Shown piece by piece: positions 1 through 6,399 of a DNA stretch of 9,055 nucleotides; position 1 is the first letter of the stretch; each line of letters starts with the position of its first letter. The stretch is from an uncultured Oscillospiraceae bacterium (GTDB taxonomy: Bacteria > Bacillota > Clostridia > Oscillospirales > Ruminococcaceae). Where the stretch lies: NCBI GenBank assembly GCA_910584715.1, contig CAJUAN010000048.1:1-9055 (forward strand), in the 5' to 3' direction. A model generated the notes under the pieces. It was not told the DNA's origin. It made no database searches and saw nothing but the letters and a program-made list of their open reading frames with translations. The position numbers and the translations under genes are program-made.

Positions 1-76
1 TGACCCCCGCGAGCTGGGCTCAGCTCGACCAGCTAATCTTTGGCAGGGTAATAACACTTGTGCAATAAACAAAAAT
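1..76. other. Left-edge region with a short inverted repeat, no gene called
   Basis: This is the sequence downstream of the histidine kinase stop codon. It contains a perfect 7-bp inverted repeat with a 4-nt loop (CGAGCTG, GGCT, CAGCTCG at 10-27). On the leftward strand the repeat is followed by a G-rich stretch rather than a U-tract, so it does not look like an intrinsic terminator for the kinase. No convincing coding region with a ribosome binding site is visible. A gene on the left may begin or end beyond the window edge. Confidence 0.4.
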
Positions 77-1489
77 TTATTTATCCTCTTTTTTCTGTAC
101 AGGAAGCGTTATGGTAACCGTCGTACCCTTCCCCTGTCTGCTGAATATCTCAAGCTTGCCGCCGTGCATGGCGATTATCTCGTCCGCTACCGCAAGACCT
201 ATGCCGCTGCCCCGTCTGGTATGGTTAGCCTTGTAGAATTTGGTCTTGACCTTGGGCAGATCCTGCTCGCTTATTCCGCAGCCCGTATCGGACACGTCCA
301 CCTCGATGTGCTCCGAGTCGGACATTATCGCCTGCACCGATACCACCCCGCCCTTGTCGGAATACTTGATAGCGTTGTCGATAACGTTTATAAAAACCTG
401 CCTGATACGGTTCTTGTCGCCGTACACAAAGGGCAGCATATCCGGCTCCTCGTACAGAACCTCTATGCCCTCCCGCTTTGCCTTTTCGGTGTAGATGAGC
501 ACCGCGTCCCCAAGCTCGGCAAGAACGTCCATTGTGGTCTTGTTAAGACTGAACCGTCCGTTCTGCATACGAGAGAAATCCAGAAGCTCCTCCACCATTT
601 CGGAAAGCCGCTCGCTCTCGCTGCCTATGACCCTCATGCCTTTTGCAACAGTTTCCGCGTCGCCGGGCATACTGCCTATTGTCTCCGCCCAGCCCTTTAT
701 GGCTGTAAGGGGAGTCCTCAGCTCGTGGGAAACGCTGGAAATAAATTCATTTTTCATTGTCTCGGACAAAGCAAGCTCGCTTGCCATGTGGTTGACGATA
801 TCGCACAGCTCTCCGATCTCATCATCATTCTTTTTGGTGATGCGGACTGAAAAGTCCCCCACCGCGTACCGTCTTGCCGTTGAGCCTATTTGGCGCACCG
901 GGATAACGATAGACTTGACGAAGTAAAGTCCCGAAACGAACATCAGCGCAAGTATGGTCAGACAGACCGCCGCAAGGGTCAGGGCAATGCTCGTGATGTG
1001 CCTGTTTATCTCCTCCAGCGAGGAGACCATTCTCATGGCGGCATAGCCCGAATCGTTCTCGGGAAGCATGACGCACACCGCCATTATTTTTTCGCCGCTT
1101 TCGGTTTTTCCCGTGTAGTAGCCGGAGCCGTTTTCCGCAGCGTCGGCGTAGTCGGTCATGCTGTCAAGCTTGTCCTCGGGGATAAATCCCGATGAGGTAA
1201 GCCCCACGCCTCCCTTTCTGCCTATGACCATAAGCTCCATTTTGTCCTTTTCCGACCAGTTTTCGACTACCGAACGAAGCTCCGCCGAAAAGCTTGCGGA
1301 GGGGTCGTTGTAGGAACGCAACAGAATGTTGGACACCATGTTCATACGGGAAGTCATGTACTGCCTTGCGGTACTGTAATAATAGGTACGCACAAAAAGT
1401 GTGCCGCCTATAACAAGGGCGAAAAGCATGGCGGAGATAACGCCAAGATTGTTCACAAGCCAGCGCCTTGTAATATTTGACTTCCGCAA
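77..1489 (-). CDS. Sensor histidine kinase, two-TM, HAMP, PhoR/ResE-like
   Basis: Membrane sensor kinase of a two-component system, 470 aa. It should autophosphorylate on a histidine and pass the phosphate to the response regulator encoded just upstream. Seen in the sequence: TM1 at about 12-34, an extracytoplasmic region of about 130 residues (35-165), TM2 at about 166-190, a HAMP linker at about 191-240, a HisKA motif SSVSHELRTPL with phospho-acceptor His255, an N box with Asn372 (NVIDNAIKY), a G1 box DTGCGIS (401-407), an F-box-like Phe418 and a G2 box GSGIGLAV (427-434). All catalytic elements are present, so the enzyme looks intact. The start is TTG at 1489: an in-frame TGA lies 9 nt upstream, a good ribosome binding site lies at the right distance, and the next in-frame ATG (residue 21) falls inside TM1. 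The sensory domain has no signature I recognise and the stimulus is unknown. It lies 60 bp downstream of the regulator gene, in the usual regulator-then-kinase order. Confidence 0.95.
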   Translation of the reverse strand: MRKSNITRRWLVNNLGVISAMLFALVIGGTLFVRTYYYSTARQYMTSRMNMVSNILLRSYNDPSASFSAELRSVVENWSEKDKMELMVIGRKGGVGLTSSGFIPEDKLDSMTDYADAAENGSGYYTGKTESGEKIMAVCVMLPENDSGYAAMRMVSSLEEINRHITSIALTLAAVCLTILALMFVSGLYFVKSIVIPVRQIGSTARRYAVGDFSVRITKKNDDEIGELCDIVNHMASELALSETMKNEFISSVSHELRTPLTAIKGWAETIGSMPGDAETVAKGMRVIGSESERLSEMVEELLDFSRMQNGRFSLNKTTMDVLAELGDAVLIYTEKAKREGIEVLYEEPDMLPFVYGDKNRIRQVFINVIDNAIKYSDKGGVVSVQAIMSDSEHIEVDVSDTGCGISEQDLPKVKTKFYKANHTRRGSGIGLAVADEIIAMHGGKLEIFSRQGKGTTVTITLPVQKKEDK

Positions 1490-1504
1490 CGTTTTTCACC
1501 GCCT
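1490..1504 (-). promoter_or_regulatory. Ribosome binding site that fixes the TTG start of the kinase
   Basis: On the leftward strand AGGCGGTGA (1504 down to 1496) matches the 3' part of the AGGAGGTGA Shine-Dalgarno consensus and sits 6 nt from the TTG at 1489. An in-frame stop (TGA) overlaps it, which excludes any longer product. Confidence 0.7.
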
Positions 1505-1522
1505 GTTCTTTTTTTCTTTTTG

Positions 1523-1546
1523 GGTACCGCTTTGCCCCGCGGTACC
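1523..1546 (-). other. Intercistronic hairpin between regulator and kinase
   Basis: A perfect 8-bp inverted repeat, GGTACCGC / GCGGTACC, with an 8-nt loop. It begins only a few bases after the regulator stop codon. On the transcribed (leftward) strand it is followed by an A-rich run (CAAAAAGAAAAAAAG), not a U-tract, so it is not a standard intrinsic terminator. It could act as an mRNA stability or processing element that sets the regulator-to-kinase ratio; that role is inference. Each arm also contains the palindrome GGTACC. Confidence 0.65.
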
Positions 1547-1549
1547 GGC

Positions 1550-2263
1550 TTAGCCCTTGTCCTCCTTGACAGACCACTTGTAGCCGAAGCCCCATATTGT
1601 GGATATATATTTCGGGTTGGAGGGCTCGTCCTCTATTTTCATTCTGATACGGCGGATATTAACGTCCACTATCTTGTCGTCGCCGTAGTAGTTCTCTCCC
1701 CATATGTGAGTAAGGATAGAGCTTCTGTCGAGAGCTGTATCCTGATTGTTCATGAAGTACTCCATTATCTGGTACTCCACCTGAGTGAGGTCGATAGGCA
1801 CGCCGTTCTTTGCCACTGTTCTGCTTTTAAGATTAAGCAGGAAGGGTCCCGACTCAATGGTCGCGGCTTCGTCCTCGTCGCGGGCGACGCTCATGCTTAC
1901 CCTGCGGTAGATAGCGTCAATGCGCGCGGTAAGCTCCGAGGGGGAGAACGGCTTGGTTATGTAGTCGTCCGCGCCCAGCATAAGACCGCTTACCTTATCC
2001 ATTTCCTGGGTCTTGGCTGAGAGCATGATTATGCCCAATGTGCTGCTTCTTTTTCTGAGAGCCTTGCAGACCTGAAAACCGTCAATCCCGGGCATCATGA
2101 TGTCCAGCAAAGCGATGTCAAAATCGCCGTGTTCCGAATCGAAAACTTTAATTGCCTCCTCGCCGCAGTTCACGTCCACCACGTCGTAGCCGGCGCGTTT
2201 AAGGTTTATCACCACAAAGTCGCGGATAACGTCTTCGTCCTCGCAGACAAGTATGCGTTTCAT
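1550..2263 (-). CDS. Response regulator, OmpR/PhoB family
   Basis: Cytoplasmic DNA-binding response regulator, 237 aa, the normal length for the OmpR/PhoB family. The receiver domain covers about residues 1-120: acidic pocket at Glu8/Asp9, phospho-acceptor Asp54 (LLDIMMPGIDG), switch Ser82 (MLSAK) and Lys104 in DYITKPF. The C-terminal winged helix covers about 140-235, with the recognition-helix region VDVNIRRIRMKI and the wing ISTIWGFGYKW. Partner of the kinase encoded 60 bp downstream. I chose the ATG at 2263 because the protein then begins MKRILVCEDE, the canonical receiver start, and because AAGGAAAGG lies just upstream. The frame stays open back to an ATG at 2329 that overlaps the lipoprotein stop codon, which would add 22 residues, but no ribosome binding site precedes that codon. 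Target genes cannot be deduced here. Confidence 0.96.
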   Translation of the reverse strand: MKRILVCEDEDVIRDFVVINLKRAGYDVVDVNCGEEAIKVFDSEHGDFDIALLDIMMPGIDGFQVCKALRKRSSTLGIIMLSAKTQEMDKVSGLMLGADDYITKPFSPSELTARIDAIYRRVSMSVARDEDEAATIESGPFLLNLKSRTVAKNGVPIDLTQVEYQIMEYFMNNQDTALDRSSILTHIWGENYYGDDKIVDVNIRRIRMKIEDEPSNPKYISTIWGFGYKWSVKEDKG

Positions 2264-2288
2264 AATATCTATCCTTTCCTTGGTTGAT

Positions 2289-2318
2289 TCCGCAAGCCGT
2301 CCCGAGCGGCTCTGCGGA
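2289..2318 (-). other. Intercistronic hairpin between lipoprotein and regulator genes
   Basis: A strong imperfect inverted repeat. On the leftward strand TCCGCAGAGCCG pairs with CGGCTTGCGGA as about 11 base pairs, including one G-U pair and one bulged A, around a 7-nt loop. It starts 7 nt after the lipoprotein stop codon and ends about 26 nt before the regulator ATG. No U-tract follows, so it is unlikely to be a classic terminator. It may limit read-through, mark an RNase site or stabilise the upstream message; none of these can be decided from sequence. Confidence 0.65.
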
Positions 2319-2325
2319 TATGCAG

Positions 2326-3648
2326 TCATGCCATAAGATACAGGCTGTTGCTTATTTCCGTTCCCGTAAGAACGAGGGGCTCGTCCTCAATGTCGGGACA
2401 TTTAACAAGATAATTAGTCTTATTGTTGCTTTTCAGCACCATGTAGCCCTCCTCCAGGAGCGTGCCGGTCTCTTCCTCCGAAGCCACCGCTATCCTCAGC
2501 AGCTCCACCGTGCTGTTGAGCAGGTCGGTTCTGAATTTGCAGAATACCACTTCTCCTGTCGCCGAATCTCTTTTTGCCGTAACGACTCCGTCCCAGCGGC
2601 TCGGCAGGATAAAACAGTACCCCTCGCCGATGTTATAGAAGCTTGAATATTTTTTCGTAATGCTGTAGTTGTCAAAAATGTTCCAGTCGGTGCTGTAAAG
2701 CTTTGTACCCGAAGAGTCCTCAGAATACCCTGGGAAGAGGGACAGCGTGGGTATTTCTATCACTCCGTCAAGGTCGATGTCGGTGCAGGTATAGCCTGCG
2801 GGGCGGCGCGTTTTTTCTATGAGACCGGATTCGCCCAGATAAAGGGGATTCCTGAGCTGACCGTCCACTGAATAAATTATCTCGGTCGTGAGCTGTCCTC
2901 CCGAAAGCCCGTCGATAAAAACGGCGGGAGTTTCTTTTCCCACATATCCGGCGGCGACGCTTACAAATTCGGTCGCAGACTCATCAAGAGCAACGCCGCT
3001 TGTCTCCAGCGCCTCGCCGCTTTCGGGGTCTATGGAGACCAGACTTGCCGAAGCCTTTTTCATCTGGTTCCCCGGACGTATGAGTATAAGTTCGTTCTTG
3101 CCGTCCCGTTCAAGATCGGCAGTAAACATGGTGCTGTAGGTATCTGAATATTTTGATGTGAGCAGACCGTCTTCATAGTCGTACACCTGAACGCTTCTCT
3201 CACCGGAAAGCAGCGTGTAGCCGATAATAACGCTTTGTCTGCCGCTGCCGCCAAGCTCGGAAAAAAATATCCTGTCGATGCCCGTACCCGCTCCCGCATG
3301 GTCGTAAACGCTTGTCCACTTGCCTCCGCGGCGGTCGATGATGTTTATGCGGACGTTTCCGCCGCCCTCTGTTTCTCCCGTTTTTTCGTAGAAAACGATA
3401 GCTTCCCGGTCGGGCTCGCTGTCGATGTTTGCAAAAACGAATGCTGAGCGGTATTCTCCGGAGCGCGGGTATTTGAGCCGTATATCCTTTCCTGCGGATC
3501 TGATAAGCGCGTCGTAGACCGCGTTTTGTTCTTCCGAAAGCTTCGGGGGTGAAAGCAGGGAATCTACCGAACCGCCAAAGGAGCATCCCGCCATAAAAAC
3601 AGAACAAAACGCCGCCGCAAGCGCGGTGACAACTTTATTTTTTCTCAT
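2326..3648 (-). CDS. Putative lipoprotein with VCBS/FG-GAP-like acidic loops
   Basis: Predicted surface lipoprotein of 440 aa. Residues 1-21 form a lipoprotein signal peptide: basic MRKNK, a hydrophobic core, then MAGC with the lipidated Cys22. Methionine at the -3 position is a mild departure from the usual leucine. The mature part has at least three short repeats of the type found in VCBS/FG-GAP beta-propellers, a Phe/Asp-rich strand followed by an acidic loop: ANIDSEPDREAIVF (73-86), ADLERDGKNELIL (177-189) and TDIDLDGVIEIP (289-300). The D-x-D-x-DG-type loops suggest calcium binding and a propeller fold, which is inference. I recognise no enzyme motif. The start is the ATG at 3648, which gives a clean signal peptide with AAAAAGGGGG upstream; an upstream in-frame ATG at 3690 would add 14 residues and spoil it. 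The gene precedes a two-component pair by 62 bp, so it may be an accessory sensor or the envelope component being monitored. No convincing promoter was found in 3649-3720. Confidence 0.8.
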   Translation of the reverse strand: MRKNKVVTALAAAFCSVFMAGCSFGGSVDSLLSPPKLSEEQNAVYDALIRSAGKDIRLKYPRSGEYRSAFVFANIDSEPDREAIVFYEKTGETEGGGNVRINIIDRRGGKWTSVYDHAGAGTGIDRIFFSELGGSGRQSVIIGYTLLSGERSVQVYDYEDGLLTSKYSDTYSTMFTADLERDGKNELILIRPGNQMKKASASLVSIDPESGEALETSGVALDESATEFVSVAAGYVGKETPAVFIDGLSGGQLTTEIIYSVDGQLRNPLYLGESGLIEKTRRPAGYTCTDIDLDGVIEIPTLSLFPGYSEDSSGTKLYSTDWNIFDNYSITKKYSSFYNIGEGYCFILPSRWDGVVTAKRDSATGEVVFCKFRTDLLNSTVELLRIAVASEEETGTLLEEGYMVLKSNNKTNYLVKCPDIEDEPLVLTGTEISNSLYLMA

Positions 3649-3720
3649 GGCAGGATACGCCCCCTTTTTAGTTCGGAAAATAAAAACCAAGCACTTCTTA
3701 CGCCGGCTGTTTCCAATTAT

Positions 3721-3789
3721 TTAAAAAGGGTATCCCGCACCGCAGACGCAGCTCCAGCCGCTGCGCCGAGGAAACGTCCGATACCCCTT
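3721..3789 (-). terminator. Composite hairpin with short U-tract, likely terminator after the membrane protein gene
   Basis: An outer stem of 10 pairs (3725-3734 with 3780-3789, one G-U) encloses an inner perfect 6-bp stem, CGCAGC / GCTGCG, with a 7-nt loop (3747-3765). On the leftward strand the outer stem ends in CCC followed by TTTTTAAA. It begins 8 nt after the membrane protein stop codon. The position and the U-run support Rho-independent termination. The long interior (45 nt between the outer arms) is unusual for a simple terminator. Confidence 0.65.
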
Positions 3790-3796
3790 ATGACAT

Positions 3797-4813
3797 TTAT
3801 TCGTCCTCAATGGACTGCATATTTCTGACTGCAAGAGTGGTTTTTGTCCAGCGGCGCTTGCCTGTAAGATTAAGCTTGGGCATTACTCTGTAAACATAAG
3901 TGCTCCAGAAGACTGCCACAATAGCAATAGTAACTACGGCAATGCCTATATCCGAAGTTTCCGGAGCAGCCATTCCCTCGCGTTCGGTATAGCTTAAAAT
4001 GAAGTAGGAGATATATCTTGGGATTATAGATACTGCCGCAAAAATGGAAGCCGCATAGCCGAAAATGCACATCCATATGCGCGTATTTTTTTTCTCAAAG
4101 CCTGCAAAAACTCTTGCCGCATAGATAAAAAACATGGAAGAAGCCATTGCCGTGAGCATAATGTAAACCTTTTCGGAATATACGCCCACAAGCTGATTTT
4201 CCGAGAACATTGAGAATATCTCAAGAAGCTTCCAAATTGGGAAAAACATAATGAAAACGCAGTTTCCCTTTGTTATACCGTCGCCTTTCAGAATATTGGA
4301 GCCCATTGAAACAAGTGTGATTATCGTGATAAACGAACACAGATATACGATCCATGTCATCACAGGGATTCCTGCAAAAATAAATACCGGATTTTCCTCC
4401 GTGGATATTTCCATATTCTTTTCCGCAGCAGCCGTCAGATCCATAATTATGTCAAAAGCCATAAATCCCGCCATGAGCATCATTGCCGCAGCAGCAACGG
4501 GGGAAAGCTTTTTGGCAAGTCTTTCAGCCCTGAGCCGCATGGGATTTATAAGAATGCAGGATTTTATCGCCTTGTCTCTTGACTGTCCCAGAAACATAAC
4601 TGCCGCAATAAGAATAAAGCCGATTATCAGCGCCCACATTGTATAATTCTTGGCCGGAGACGGGTCTATATACTTTCCCGTGGCAAAATTAACGTTGGAT
4701 CTGAGCTGCCAAGTTCTTGCTGCGACCGCGGCTATAAGCGTAAGGCCGTATGCCGCCATTGAAAATTTCTTATCCAGTTTGACTTTTTTTGCTTTGTAAG
4801 GTTTCTTTTCCAT
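3797..4813 (-). CDS. Polytopic membrane protein of unknown function
   Basis: Unrecognised integral membrane protein, 338 aa, probably with about eight transmembrane segments, at roughly residues 16-36, 58-76, 104-125, 148-169, 184-203, 217-238, 246-266 and 287-308. The N-terminus is very basic (MEKKPYKAKKVKLDKK), and the C-terminal tail is basic and ends in acidic SIEDE. A basic loop between TM2 and TM3 (QSRDKAIKSC, MRLRAERLAKK) would be cytoplasmic by the positive-inside rule. I see no transporter signature, metal-site cluster or enzyme motif. The start is supported by AAAAGGGGAAAG just upstream. It lies 59 bp after citrate synthase with no terminator between, so it is probably co-transcribed with it, and it is followed by a hairpin terminator. 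Its DNA is visibly richer in A+T than its neighbours: hand-counted 60-base lines give about 37-42% G+C, against about 47-65% elsewhere. Hydrophobic codons explain part of that. Confidence 0.8.
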   Translation of the reverse strand: MEKKPYKAKKVKLDKKFSMAAYGLTLIAAVAARTWQLRSNVNFATGKYIDPSPAKNYTMWALIIGFILIAAVMFLGQSRDKAIKSCILINPMRLRAERLAKKLSPVAAAAMMLMAGFMAFDIIMDLTAAAEKNMEISTEENPVFIFAGIPVMTWIVYLCSFITIITLVSMGSNILKGDGITKGNCVFIMFFPIWKLLEIFSMFSENQLVGVYSEKVYIMLTAMASSMFFIYAARVFAGFEKKNTRIWMCIFGYAASIFAAVSIIPRYISYFILSYTEREGMAAPETSDIGIAVVTIAIVAVFWSTYVYRVMPKLNLTGKRRWTKTTLAVRNMQSIEDE

Positions 4814-4872
4814 GTCGCTTTCCCCTTTTAAAATATTGCCGTAACGAGGCTTGATTAAGGACTCAGTAAATA

Positions 4873-6237
4873 TTATACGCGTTCGCCAAGCGGAATATAT
4901 TTTTTCCTTTTGGCGACCGCCTTATACGCGGGACGGATAATTCTTCTGCCGTTTATAAGCTCTTCTATCCTGTGAGCCGCCCAACCCGATATTCTGGATA
5001 CCGCAAAAAGCGGAGTGTTCAGTTCTACCGGAATTTTAAGCATTCTGTACACAAGTCCCGAATAAAGATCGACGTTTGCACACATTGTTTTCGTGCTGCC
5101 TTTCACGTTTGCGAAAACCTCGGGAGTAAGCCTTTCCACAGCGTCAAGCAGACGGAATTCCTTTTCGTACTCCGTACCCTGCGCAAGCTTAACGGCGTTT
5201 CTTTTAAGTATCACAGCCCTCGGGTCGGAAAGTGTGTAAACCGCGTGACCCATGCCGTAGACAAGACCGCTGCCGTCGCCCGCTTCCTTTCTGATGACCT
5301 TGGCTATGTAATCCGCTACCTGACCGTCGTTTTCCCAGTCGGATATGTTTTCCTTGAACTCCTCAAGCTGGCGTATAACCTTGAAGTTGGCTCCTCCGTG
5401 ACGCTGACCTTTAAGAGAACCTATCGCCGCCGAGTACGCGGAATACGCGTCGGTATCCGCCGAGGTAAGAGTACGGCAGGTAAAGGTGGAGTTGTTTCCT
5501 CCGCCGTGTTCCGCGTGCAGGATAAGCATAAGGTCAAGAAGCCGCGCCTCCTCCTCGGAGTACTGACGGTCGGGTCTTAAAGTTGACAAAACGCTTTGTG
5601 CCGTGCACTCGTCCGGATTGAGAGGGTGCATATAGAGGCTTTCGTGATCGAACACCCTGCGCTTTATCTGGTAGGCGTCAACCATGGCGGATGGAAGCCG
5701 CGCTATAATGGATACCGCTCGCAGCAGCTCCATTTCCAGACTGCGGTCTTCCGGGTCGTCGTCGTAGGAATAGAGCGCCAGAACCGAACGGGCCATTTTA
5801 TTCATTATGTCCCTTGACGGCGCTTTGAATATCATATCCTCGGAAAATCCCTTTGGCAGCTCTCTGAATTCCGAAAGCATTTCATTGAACCGCCGCAGTC
5901 TGTCCTCAGAGGGAAGCTGTCCGAACAAGAGAAGATAAGCGGTTTCCTCGAAGCCGAACCTGCCTTTTTCGGAGGTATTGGCGACGATATCGTTTATGCT
6001 GTAGCCTCTGTAGATCAGTTCGCCCTCAACGGGTTCGCGTTCGCCCTCGTTAACGATATAGCCGTGCACGTTACAGATATTGGTAATACCTGCCATAACG
6101 CCGCTTCCGTCGCTGTTGCGGAGGCCTCTTTTAACCTGATATTTTTCATAAAGCTCGGGCGGTATCCTGTTATTTTTTACGAATTCATCGCATAAGCTTT
6201 TAAAGACGTTCTTATCGTAGTCGATTCCGTTCAACAT
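4873..6237 (-). CDS. gltA: Citrate synthase
   Basis: Condenses acetyl-CoA and oxaloacetate to citrate, the entry step of the oxidative branch toward 2-oxoglutarate and glutamate; cytoplasmic. 454 aa. Compared with the pig/E. coli enzymes, the active-site set is complete: His244 (HAEHGGGNNS), catalytic His280 (GQRHGGAN), His331 (GMGHAVY), Arg340 (SDPRA), catalytic Asp390 (ANVDLYSG), Arg415 (AVSRISG) and Arg435 (RRIIRP). The protein is longer than Bacillus CitZ (about 370 aa) because of an N-terminal region of roughly 70-80 residues, closer in size to the long-form enzymes. I chose the ATG at 6237 because AAAGGAG precedes it at a good distance; the in-frame ATG 39 nt upstream lies close to the predicted transcription start and lacks a ribosome binding site. 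A near-consensus promoter lies just upstream. A 2-methylcitrate synthase activity cannot be excluded. The symbol gltA follows common usage; citZ is the Bacillus name. No aconitase or isocitrate dehydrogenase gene is in the window. Confidence 0.95.
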   Translation of the reverse strand: MLNGIDYDKNVFKSLCDEFVKNNRIPPELYEKYQVKRGLRNSDGSGVMAGITNICNVHGYIVNEGEREPVEGELIYRGYSINDIVANTSEKGRFGFEETAYLLLFGQLPSEDRLRRFNEMLSEFRELPKGFSEDMIFKAPSRDIMNKMARSVLALYSYDDDPEDRSLEMELLRAVSIIARLPSAMVDAYQIKRRVFDHESLYMHPLNPDECTAQSVLSTLRPDRQYSEEEARLLDLMLILHAEHGGGNNSTFTCRTLTSADTDAYSAYSAAIGSLKGQRHGGANFKVIRQLEEFKENISDWENDGQVADYIAKVIRKEAGDGSGLVYGMGHAVYTLSDPRAVILKRNAVKLAQGTEYEKEFRLLDAVERLTPEVFANVKGSTKTMCANVDLYSGLVYRMLKIPVELNTPLFAVSRISGWAAHRIEELINGRRIIRPAYKAVAKRKKYIPLGERV

Positions 6238-6276
6238 GTGTTCTCCTTTTATAGTAATAAAATAGCATATATACAT

Positions 6277-6305
6277 ATTTTACAACAGATACGTCTCATT
6301 GTCAA
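6277..6305 (-). promoter_or_regulatory. Sigma-A type promoter for citrate synthase
   Basis: On the leftward strand TTGACA (6305-6300) is a perfect -35 box, followed by a 17-nt spacer and TAAAAT (6282-6277), a 5/6 match to the -10 box. An A-rich run lies just upstream of the -35 box and resembles an UP element. The predicted start is near 6270, giving a leader of about 33 nt before the ATG. Confidence 0.88.
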
Positions 6306-6318
6306 GAATTTTTTGACA
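6300..6318. promoter_or_regulatory. 19-bp palindrome covering the citrate synthase -35 box (possible operator)
   Basis: TGTCAAGAATTTTTTGACA is an inverted repeat with 6-bp perfect outer arms (TGTCAA / TTGACA) and one mismatched pair within nine. Its left arm is the -35 box of the leftward promoter. The right arm reads TTGACA on the other strand, but no -10 box lies at the right distance rightward, so it does not look like a second promoter. A dimeric regulator site is possible; no known consensus is recognised. Confidence 0.4.
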
Positions 6319-6341
6319 TAACCCTTAACTTTTCGGGACGG

Positions 6342-6356
6342 CGGATTCCGTATCCG
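6342..6356. repeat. Short inverted repeat upstream of the SpoIID-like gene
   Basis: CGGAT / ATCCG, 5-bp arms around a 5-nt centre, about 44 bp before the SpoIID-domain start. Its position in the untranslated region would suit a small hairpin or an operator half-site pair. The arms are short enough for chance. Confidence 0.25.
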
Positions 6357-6399
6357 GCAGCGCGTCCTCAGAAAATATAAAAACAAAGGAGCAGTAACA

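Noticed and set aside
1..70. A leftward frame open to the window edge from a TTG near 70
   Set aside because: It lacks a ribosome binding site, its length is trivial and its product is unlike any protein I recognise.
164..850. A 228-codon rightward open frame opposite the histidine kinase
   Set aside because: The opposite strand encodes intact kinase motifs (H, N, G1, G2 boxes). The antisense product has no domain logic and no ribosome binding site.
3649..3690. Earlier lipoprotein start at 3690
   Set aside because: It would place 14 extra residues before a textbook lipoprotein signal peptide; the ATG at 3648 has its own G-rich ribosome binding site.
5236..5253. Citrate synthase GHAV where E. 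coli has GHRV, first suspected as a lost active-site residue
   Set aside because: The pig-type enzyme also has GHAV at this position, and the substrate-binding arginine is the one in DPR, which is present here.
6238..6276. Earlier citrate synthase start at 6276 adding 13 residues
   Set aside because: That ATG overlaps the promoter region close to the predicted transcription start and has no ribosome binding site; AAAGGAG clearly serves the ATG at 6237.
6313..6341. Rightward TTGACA as a -35 box for the SpoIID-like gene
   Set aside because: No acceptable -10 hexamer lies 16-18 nt downstream (the sequence there is G-rich). No sigma-E or sigma-G type promoter was convincing either.
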